Shown: piece after piece, positions 8,853 to 14,426 of the stretch | Numbering within the stretch: position 1 is the first letter of the stretch | Layout: each line of letters opens with the position of its first letter | DNA from: Leptospira sp. WS60.C2 | GTDB lineage: Bacteria > Spirochaetota > Leptospiria > Leptospirales > Leptospiraceae | NCBI RefSeq assembly: GCF_040833955.1 | Contig: NZ_CP162136.1 | Location: 1-55,184 of the forward strand | DNA: 55,184 nucleotides | Reading direction: 5' to 3' | Made by a program: the position numbers and the translations under genes | Notes under the pieces: generated by a model | The model's database searches: none | The model's input: only the letters and a program-made list of their open reading frames with translations | What the model was told of the DNA's origin: nothing

Positions 8853-8923
8853 TTTTCAAAAATTAGATCTAAAAATTTAATTTTCATTGCATCAGAAAGT
8901 AGGAACCAAAAAATAAATCTGCA

Positions 8924-9655
8924 ATGAAAATCATTACGGTTGCCAATATCAAAGGTGGAACTTCCAAATCCACCACCGCTATTCACCTCGCACTCGCTCT
9001 CTCCAAAAAAGGCTCCACTCTTGCCATTGATATGGACCCCCAAGCGGACCTTTCCGACTTCTTTTTCCCAGAAGAACCAGTTGAGTTTTTTGACTCTGGG
9101 AATACATTGTCCGTCTTAAATGCAGAAACCACTCTCGCCGAATCGATCAAAAAATCAAATAATGTAGATGTGCTCCCTTCCATCATCGAGCTCTCCGATT
9201 TGAGTTACCTTGCCTCCAAAGATTTTTCCATCATCCCAAGATTAAAAAATGTTCTCTCAAAAACAAAATATGACTACGTTGTGATCGACACACCTGGATC
9301 TGGTTCTTCTGAAAATATCACATCCTATTTACCAGCATCCGTAATCCTTGTACCGGTCACTCCCTCCAAATGGGCTGTCAGAACTGTTGCCCAAGTCTTA
9401 AAAAAAGTAAGCGAAGCAGAAAGATTCGACGAACAATCGAAAAAAAAGTCTGTGATGATCCTACCCTCTCAGTGGGGAACATCTCAAAAACAAATGGATC
9501 TACTGGATAAGCTACGAAACATAAAATCGTTAAAAATTCTAGAACCGATCCCAAAAAACGACAGTATTCGGGACCGAACTGAAACTGGCAAACCTCTTCA
9601 AGAAGGAAGTGCTCCTTGGAAAGCTTTCGAAAATTTAGCGGAGATTCTGAAATAA
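8924..9655 (+). CDS. parA: ParA partition ATPase
   Basis: ParA is the ATPase that moves ParB-bound replicon copies apart before division. The 243-residue product starts MKIITVANIKGGTSKSTT, with the deviant Walker A motif KGGTSKST at residues 10-17. The A' region is AIDMDPQADLS and the Walker B region is YDYVVIDTPGSG. It has no N-terminal DNA-binding extension, so it is a small ParA like those of type Ib and many secondary replicons. Palindromes flank the gene (8839-8852 and 9657-9670). parB follows 29 bp after the stop, so the two are cotranscribed. Confidence 0.9.
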   Translation: MKIITVANIKGGTSKSTTAIHLALALSKKGSTLAIDMDPQADLSDFFFPEEPVEFFDSGNTLSVLNAETTLAESIKKSNNVDVLPSIIELSDLSYLASKDFSIIPRLKNVLSKTKYDYVVIDTPGSGSSENITSYLPASVILVPVTPSKWAVRTVAQVLKKVSEAERFDEQSKKKSVMILPSQWGTSQKQMDLLDKLRNIKSLKILEPIPKNDSIRDRTETGKPLQEGSAPWKAFENLAEILK

Positions 9656-9656
9656 G

Positions 9657-9670
9657 GTACGCCAGCGTAC
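9657..9670. promoter_or_regulatory. Candidate parS or operator, site 2
   Basis: GTACGCCAGCGTAC, within the slightly longer GGTACGCCAGCGTACC (9656-9671), differs from site 1 by one central base. It begins directly after the parA stop codon and ends 14 bp before the parB ATG, so ParB binding here could also affect parB translation or read-through. Confidence 0.6.
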
Positions 9671-9684
9671 CTGAGACAAATATT

Positions 9685-10563
9685 ATGAAAACTAAAACAA
9701 ACTTTAACCCTGCAGATATTTTATCAAAAGCCTCAAACAGAACATCCTCACTCAATCCATTTTTAAGTTCTGAAAACGCAAACCAACACCAGACCATTGA
9801 TATCCCAATGGATCAAATCTTTACAGAAAACAATCCAAGAAAAACCTTTAATGATGCCAGTATCCGAGAACTTGCCGACTCCATTTCCCAGTATGGGTTA
9901 TTACAACCAATCGTAGTTAGAAAAAAAGCAGGTAAATATGAACTCATCAACGGAGAAAGACGATACCGCGCTCACAAACTACTAAAATCCAAAACAATTC
10001 CCGCAGTAGTTAAAAACGTAGAACAAATTGACATCACAAAATTACCTGAGATCAAACTGGTTGAAAATCTCCAAAGGGAAGACTTATCAGAATCTGACCT
10101 TGCCTTATCCCTCCAAGAGCTAAAAAATAGACACAAGGAAACCAACGAACAATTAGCAAAAAGAATTCATAAATCGGCACAATGGGTAAAAACTAAAATA
10201 GCACACGCTGAGATTTTAAAGGAAACGAGCCTTAACTCAAATGTAGATAAATCTCATCCCATTTACCAAATCCCAACAAGCCTATTCACCGAAATTGCAC
10301 CACTCGATGTATCAAATCGTAAAAAAGCCATTGATTACCTCATCAAAGGTCTTGAGAAAAAAGGAGACTTCCCTTCTAGAAATGACCTTCGGGAATACGT
10401 ACGACCTTTAAAGCCAACGAAACAATCCAAAACGAAACCGAAACTGAAACAACTAGATCTCAAAGATTTAAAATCCAAATTAGCGAAAATCAAAGAAAAG
10501 ATTTCTGTTTTGCAAAATGAAAAGGCAATCTTAGAAGAAACAATACGAAAGTATAAGAAGTAA
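9685..10563 (+). CDS. parB: ParB partition protein
   Basis: ParB is the centromere-binding CTPase partner of ParA. The 292-residue product, from the ATG at 9685, has the ParB/Spo0J N-terminal domain: IPMDQIFTENNPRKTF, ADSISQYGLLQPIVV, the nucleotide-binding INGERRYRAHKLL box, and KLVENLQREDLSESDLA. A helix-turn-helix region follows (LAKRIHKSAQWVKTKIAHAEIL). The C-terminus is a Lys/Glu-rich coiled coil (LKSKLAKIKEKISVLQNEKAILEE in outline), probably for dimerisation. The upstream in-frame start at 9616 overlaps parA and is less likely. A weak terminator follows at 10802-10835. Confidence 0.9.
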   Translation: MKTKTNFNPADILSKASNRTSSLNPFLSSENANQHQTIDIPMDQIFTENNPRKTFNDASIRELADSISQYGLLQPIVVRKKAGKYELINGERRYRAHKLLKSKTIPAVVKNVEQIDITKLPEIKLVENLQREDLSESDLALSLQELKNRHKETNEQLAKRIHKSAQWVKTKIAHAEILKETSLNSNVDKSHPIYQIPTSLFTEIAPLDVSNRKKAIDYLIKGLEKKGDFPSRNDLREYVRPLKPTKQSKTKPKLKQLDLKDLKSKLAKIKEKISVLQNEKAILEETIRKYKK

Positions 10564-10676
10564 AGATGGTTCAAAAACGAATTCAGATAAGTAACTTTTT
10601 TTTAAGCTTTTCTTAGAAAAAAACTTGTACTGTTTTCCAAGATCAGTTATCTTGTACTCAATCCTTAACTGGGTTG

Positions 10677-10812
10677 AACAAAAACCCTGGGAAGTGTGGT
10701 AGCAACCCAGGGACTTTTCCAACAGAACAAATCCTCCCATCCAAACGTTTTTAAAGATTACAAGCTTAGTCAGAACCATCTTCCACTCCCCCCAACGTCC
10801 TAATGAGACTTT
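10677..10812 (-). ncRNA. Putative antisense RNA to rep copy 2 leader, ending in a terminator
   Basis: On the minus strand, TTTTGTCAA followed by AATGAGACATAAT (CATAAT at 10824-10819) predicts a start near 10812. The transcript would end in the hairpin CCCTGGG/CCCAGGG (10712-10685, loop TTGCTACCACACTT) followed by TTTTTGTT, a normal intrinsic terminator. The terminator hairpin is the complement of rep stem-loop I, as in the Inc RNAs of IncI-type plasmids. The predicted length is about 135 nt. Confidence 0.5.
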
Positions 10813-10835
10813 GATCGAATTATGTCTCATTTTTT
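10802..10835 (+). terminator. Putative intrinsic terminator after parAB
   Basis: AATGAGAC (10802-10809) and GTCTCATT (10824-10831) form an 8-bp stem with a 14-nt loop, followed by a run of T to 10835. The stem is AT-rich, so it may be weak. It overlaps the opposite-strand promoter-like element of the antisense RNA. Confidence 0.4.
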
Positions 10836-11128
10836 CCATTGACAAAATGGAGAGATCTGTACATGTAGGGAACGTTCGGGGCACACAACCGGACACGGCT
10901 CTACCACTTATGCCGTTTTAGTTCAACCCGGAATTTTACCAAAAGTTCCGATGGACGTTCGTAAGAACTTCCAAAACGTTTCTTCTTTCTATGACCGAAG
11001 GTTTGTTTGCTTTCATGCAAAACTTTTGATCAAAGAGAGTAGGGGACAATACATCCTTGCGATGTATCGGCTAAATACAACCAAACACTCGTAGCCGGAG
11101 TTGTGTGGGTTTGGAAAAGGAACCTAAA

Positions 11129-11722
11129 ATGAAAACAAACCGAAAAGGAATATGGATCCCCGTTTGGATTGAAAACCTGAACTTATCCCATAGCCAAACA
11201 AAACTGTTTGCCGAAATTGTTTCCTTGCATGACAACGGTGGTTGTTTCGCATCGAATCGTTACTTCAGTGAAATCCTAGGTCTCAAAGCAGATACCATTT
11301 CAAGACTCATCACATCCCTCAAAAAACTAGGGATCTTAGAACAAACTGGTTTTGATGGAAGGAGACGATTTTTAAAACCAATCCTTCAATTCCAACCACA
11401 AGGCCCGGAAAAAAATCCAAGTCTTACACCAGAAACAAAGGGCATAAAAATCCAAACCAACACCGCAAAGGATTCCAAACCAGCATTGGATTCTTGTTAC
11501 GTCCCTAGTAGTACAGTACAATTAAAGAAGAAAGTACATACAAAAACTTCGTTTGAAGAATTTAAAATTTGGAGCGAAAGAAGTTTGTCCCATTCTACAT
11601 TTTCAAAAATTTCACACCTAACTTCACCCGACTGTATGGAAGAAAGTTTACAAAGGATTTGGAAGCAGTGGATGGAAAAATCAAAACCTACGTCAAATCA
11701 GTTTCAGGTAGGAATTGTATGA
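11129..11722 (+). CDS. Rep-like helix-turn-helix protein, copy 2
   Basis: This 197-residue paralogue of the protein at 7621-8205 has the same order of parts: an N-terminal HTH_36-like winged helix (GIWIPVWIENLNL, KLFAEIVSL, GCFASNRYFSEIL, DTISRLITSLKKLGIL, GFDGRRRFLKP), a polar linker and a C-terminal helical domain (FEEFKIWSERSLSHSTFSKI). The ATG at 11129 has AAAAGGA eight bases upstream; a GTG at 11105 is open but adds residues missing from copy 1. The gene points away from copy 1, with parAB between them. Its long leader carries the same RNA elements as copy 1. A role in initiation is inferred, not proven. Confidence 0.7.
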   Translation: MKTNRKGIWIPVWIENLNLSHSQTKLFAEIVSLHDNGGCFASNRYFSEILGLKADTISRLITSLKKLGILEQTGFDGRRRFLKPILQFQPQGPEKNPSLTPETKGIKIQTNTAKDSKPALDSCYVPSSTVQLKKKVHTKTSFEEFKIWSERSLSHSTFSKISHLTSPDCMEESLQRIWKQWMEKSKPTSNQFQVGIV

Positions 11723-11907
11723 AACTCTACCGGCATAAAAAAACGGGGAATCTGTATTTACAACTCGATGAAGTGAAAAATTGTACCAATGCAAATGATG
11801 GACAATAAATGTTCTTCTACACGGAATATGGGAAAGAAAATCCAATGAAGTTTGTAAGAGAAATCTCGGAATTTTTGGAGAAATTTGAGGAAGTGAAACT
11901 CTCTTAA
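11719..11907 (+). pseudogene. DUF1653-like gene split by an in-frame TAA
   Basis: An ATG overlapping the rep stop (ATGA) opens a frame MKLYRHKKTGNLYLQLDEV that ends at TAA (11806-11808). The next codon is ATG, and the same frame continues (MFFYTEYGKENPMKFVREI) to TAA at 11905-11907. Read through, the 62 codons look like one small DUF1653-type protein: YRHKKTGNLY at the front, a VFYTEYG-like centre and a MKFVREISEFLEKF end. The simplest reading is a nonsense mutation. Two separate small peptides, or read-through, are alternatives. Confidence 0.55.
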
Positions 11908-11932
11908 ATTGGATCGTTCCTAAGTGAAAGTT

Positions 11933-12520
11933 TTAAGTTGCATAACGAAGCATCGTTTCTGCTAACTCGATTTGGCTTTGGTTCAATCGTTTGCCTTCGG
12001 AAAGTGGAAAATTGGTTTCTAAACTTAAATTGCTAAATCCATGAACGAGTGACCAAGACATGAGTGCAAAACTCCGGTGGTTTTCTTTTCTCTTTTTGGC
12101 CTTAAGGTAAAAACGACAACCATGTACGAGTACTGCATACGATCTCAGTTTTGATTGTTTCAATTGTTTGGATTCTTTTTCTCGTTTGGTTTGGAACATC
12201 AGTTTATAATAATTGGGATTTTTCAGAGCGAATTGGATATAGACGAGTCCTAATTTCACAAAATATTCGTCAGGATTCTTTTTGTCTTTTGCGACTTTTT
12301 TTTGTAAAGAAGCCAATCGATCAAAACCAATCGCAGACAAAATCTCTAACACTTCGTCTTTATGCTGGAAATGCCTGTAAACAGCGGCATGAGAAACTCC
12401 AGATAAATTGGCAACCTCCCGCAGCGTAAAATCGGCCATCCCCTTTTTCTGAAGGAGTTTATGGCAGGATTTAATGATGGAATTTTTTAAATCTCCATGG
12501 TGGTAGGTATTTTTTCTCAC
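11933..12520 (-). CDS. TetR family regulator
   Basis: This 195-residue transcription factor has an N-terminal TetR helix-turn-helix (FTLREVANLSGVSHAAVYRHFQHKDEVL) and a C-terminal ligand domain resembling the WHG/TetR_C_13 type (YIQFALKNPNYYKLMF, MSWSLVHGFSNLSLE). It diverges from the thioesterase gene. The 93 bp between them hold two inverted repeats that are natural operators, so it probably represses itself and the thioesterase. Its inducer is unknown; acyl or fatty compounds would fit the neighbour, but that is inference. Confidence 0.85.
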   Translation of the reverse strand: MRKNTYHHGDLKNSIIKSCHKLLQKKGMADFTLREVANLSGVSHAAVYRHFQHKDEVLEILSAIGFDRLASLQKKVAKDKKNPDEYFVKLGLVYIQFALKNPNYYKLMFQTKREKESKQLKQSKLRSYAVLVHGCRFYLKAKKRKENHRSFALMSWSLVHGFSNLSLETNFPLSEGKRLNQSQIELAETMLRYAT

Positions 12521-12540
12521 AAAGATATTATAGAAAATAA

Positions 12541-12600
12541 GTTACCATTGGCAACATTTTTTCTTGCTTTTGGATCGAGGAATGTTACTCCTGGTAACAT
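12541..12600. promoter_or_regulatory. Two putative TetR operators between divergent genes
   Basis: GTTACCATTGGCAAC (12541-12555) and ATGTTACTCCTGGTAACAT (12582-12600) are inverted repeats with a related half-site (GTTAC/GTAAC). Their centres are 43 bp apart, about four helical turns, which could allow binding on one DNA face. They lie between the TetR start (12520) and the thioesterase start (12614). Confidence 0.55.
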
Positions 12601-12613
12601 AGGTAGGGAATTT

Positions 12614-13087
12614 ATGCAAACACTAAGCACAGAGGAAACCCAGGCCATTTTACAAGAAATGACCGAAAATTTTAATCACGGTGGTAGAAAAATCACAGTT
12701 CCACCTCCTATTTTTGTAGCGATGAATGCTGAGATCATATCCTACACAAAAGGGAAAAGTATCACTGTTTCGTTTCCCGTTACGGAAGACCAAACCAATC
12801 CAATGGGTATGATGCAAGGCGGAGTGATTGCTGCGGCATTTGATAATGCGTTTGGGCCTCTCAGTTATTTGGTTGCAAAACGCCCAACAACGACAATCGA
12901 TATGAATATCCAATACATCCGAGGAGTTGCAGTAGGCCAGAAGGTGATCGTAAAAGCAACCATCGAAGCAAAAGGATTTTCAACAATTCACATGATCGGT
13001 GAAATGAGAACAGAAAAAGATAAATTGTTAGCCACTGCGACGACCAATTTGTTGATTTTAAAAATTCCGGGCGGAGTAGGGGAGTAA
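12614..13087 (+). CDS. PaaI-type hotdog thioesterase
   Basis: This 157-residue hotdog-fold protein of the PaaI/acyl-CoA thioesterase group has the family pattern NPMGMMQGGVIAAAFDNAFGPLSYL, followed by TTIDMNIQYIRGVAVGQKVIVKATI and a C-terminal beta strand. The conserved Gly-Gly and following Asp (FDNAFG) are consistent with the usual active site. The ATG at 12614 (AGGGA upstream) is preferred to the upstream ATG at 12497, which would overlap the divergent regulator and the operators. It probably hydrolyses acyl-CoA; substrate unknown. Confidence 0.8.
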   Translation: MQTLSTEETQAILQEMTENFNHGGRKITVPPPIFVAMNAEIISYTKGKSITVSFPVTEDQTNPMGMMQGGVIAAAFDNAFGPLSYLVAKRPTTTIDMNIQYIRGVAVGQKVIVKATIEAKGFSTIHMIGEMRTEKDKLLATATTNLLILKIPGGVGE

Positions 13088-13093
13088 CGAAAA

Positions 13094-13702
13094 CTATTTG
13101 GTTTCGTAGCGATCTAACATCATTTCAATGATGGTCGGAGTGCAAGTGGTAGTATCGTTAAAATGTTGGCTCATGATGAGACCATGTAAAAATGTTTTGA
13201 TAAAAATCATCTCTTTATCAGGGTCTTTGATCCCATATGCTTTGAAGCGCTCTCGCATCGTTTCCTTAAAAGGTGCGAAACGCCTCTCAACATTCTCGAT
13301 CATTTTTTTGGAAAGGGAAACGGCACTAGGTTGGAAGAGGCAAACTGTGATTAAAACCATAGTTTTTTTCTCTTCCTTCGCAAATTGAATCGACCGAAAG
13401 AAAAACTCTCTTACGTATTCCTTTGCTGATAAGTTAGGTGGGATGTTGTTATAAAAACGTTCCTGTTTTGCTAAGTGGGAATCTATGATGTGTTCAAAGA
13501 TTTGATTTTTACTTTTGAAGTAATTATATGCCAAACCTTTAGAGATTTTAGCATGATTGGCAATCATTTCCATTGTCGTTTGTGCAAATCCGTGTTTCGA
13601 AAAAAGTACGATAGCAGAGGCTAAAATTCTCTCAATGGACCTCTCTCTTGCCTGTTGCTTTTTGTTATCGGATTTATTGGGAATCTTTTGTGGCACTGGC
13701 AT
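13094..13702 (-). CDS. TetR family regulator
   Basis: This 202-residue regulator has a basic N-terminal tail (KIPNKSDNKKQQARERSIER) and a clear TetR helix-turn-helix (FAQTTMEMIANHAKISKGLAYNYF in outline, then KSKNQIFEHII). The C-terminal half is helical and carries no motif I can assign. The ATG at 13702 has AGGA eight bases upstream and is preferred to 13735. It is convergent with the thioesterase gene (6 bp gap) and divergent from ppnP, which is the most obvious target by position. Confidence 0.82.
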   Translation of the reverse strand: MPVPQKIPNKSDNKKQQARERSIERILASAIVLFSKHGFAQTTMEMIANHAKISKGLAYNYFKSKNQIFEHIIDSHLAKQERFYNNIPPNLSAKEYVREFFFRSIQFAKEEKKTMVLITVCLFQPSAVSLSKKMIENVERRFAPFKETMRERFKAYGIKDPDKEMIFIKTFLHGLIMSQHFNDTTTCTPTIIEMMLDRYETK

Positions 13703-13811
13703 CACCGTTCCTGTTCTTTGGATTTTCGCAAACACTTTTTGGACGGAATTCTAAGACAAAAACGTCTAGAAATCACTTGGAAGCCTTACGCTCATCCGAA
13801 TTCTGGTCACT

Positions 13812-14123
13812 ATGAGTTCATTTACTTCCGTAACAGTACTAAAACCAGCGAACATTTACTTTGATGGTAAGGTGACAAGCCGAACCGTTCTTTTCCCAAA
13901 CGGAGAGAAGAAAACATTGGGAATCATGATGCCTGGGGAATATGAATTTGGTACAGACCAAAAAGAAATTATGGAAATTCAGTCGGGAATTCTATCGGTG
14001 CTCTTGCCTGGATCCGAATCATGGCTTCAAATCAACGGTCAAGCCGTGTTTGAAGTCCCTGCTGGATCCAAGTTCAAATTAAAAATTGAAACTGTGACAG
14101 ATTATTGCTGTTCTTACGTTTGA
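13812..14123 (+). CDS. ppnP: Pyrimidine/purine nucleoside phosphorylase PpnP
   Basis: PpnP splits nucleosides with phosphate into base and ribose 1-phosphate. The 103-residue protein is a single small cupin-like domain and matches the family along its whole length: ANIYFDGKVTSRTVLF, KKTLGIMMPGEYEFGT, EIMEIQSGILSVLLPG, FEVPAGSKFKLKI and the terminal VTDYCCSY. The 3' end overlaps the convergent YegP-like gene by 10 bp. Confidence 0.92.
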   Translation: MSSFTSVTVLKPANIYFDGKVTSRTVLFPNGEKKTLGIMMPGEYEFGTDQKEIMEIQSGILSVLLPGSESWLQINGQAVFEVPAGSKFKLKIETVTDYCCSYV

Positions 14124-14293
14124 TCGTCAATTTCAGCAGAAGCGGCATTGGTTTTTACTGAATTGATGCCGTTTTGGCAAGCTTGTTTAGAAGAGTAACC
14201 TTCACTGGAAGCAATGACCTCACCATTTGCTGCTTTGAGTCGAAAACGGAATTCCCCTGCTTTGTCTTTATACATTTCAAATTTTGCTGACAT
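14114..14293 (-). CDS. YegP-like DUF1508 protein
   Basis: This 59-residue protein is a single DUF1508 repeat: KFEMYKDKAGEFRFRLKAAN, GEVIASSEGYSSKQACQNGI, then NSVKTNAASAEI. The family folds as a small beta-beta-beta-alpha unit, often in tandem pairs; here only one repeat is present. A strong Shine-Dalgarno (AAGGAG) precedes the ATG at 14293. Its function is not established. It overlaps the end of ppnP by 10 bp. Confidence 0.85.
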   Translation of the reverse strand: MSAKFEMYKDKAGEFRFRLKAANGEVIASSEGYSSKQACQNGINSVKTNAASAEIDDQT

Positions 14294-14426
14294 TTACATA
14301 TCTCCTTGGAAAAGCAATTCTATCCCAAAATCAAATATTCTGGCAATGAAGTTTTATTTCTAATTTTGAATCATCTCCAATTAATTTTTTTCATCCAATG
14401 AAACAGGAACGTGAAAAGGCCATCAA

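Larger units (their letters stand above)
10625..11128 (+). promoter_or_regulatory. Promoter and structured leader of rep copy 2
   Basis: TTGTAC (10625-10630), 17 bp and TATCTT (10648-10653) predict a start near 10660. The promoter words CTTGTACTRTTTT and GATCAGTT also occur before rep copy 1. The leader holds stem-loop I (CCCTGGG 10685-10691, CCCAGGG 10706-10712, 14-nt loop with GTGGTAG), stem-loop III (ACGGC 10895-10899, GCCGT 10912-10916, loop with CTACCAC) and a dyad, GGACGTTCGTAAGAACTTCC (10953-10972). The two loops pair over 7 nt. CTGGGTTG (10669-10676) can also pair with CAACCCAG (10703-10710), an exclusive alternative to stem-loop I. A short frame at 10951-11094 lacks a ribosome site. 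Confidence 0.6.

Noticed and set aside
10531..10896. 121-codon minus-strand ORF between parB and rep copy 2
   Set aside because: It overlaps the 3' end of parB and the structured leader; there is no family resemblance or ribosome site.
11034..11046. AGAGAGTAGGGGA shared with 8413-8425 as a fourth leader element
   Set aside because: The word is identical but lies before stem-loop III in copy 1 and after the dyad in copy 2, so it is not collinear and may be chance.
10951..11094. 47-codon frame starting inside the dyad of the rep copy 2 leader, possible leader peptide
   Set aside because: There is no ribosome site, and the matching position in copy 1 has AAG instead of ATG, so a conserved leader peptide is not supported, though codons around it look similar.
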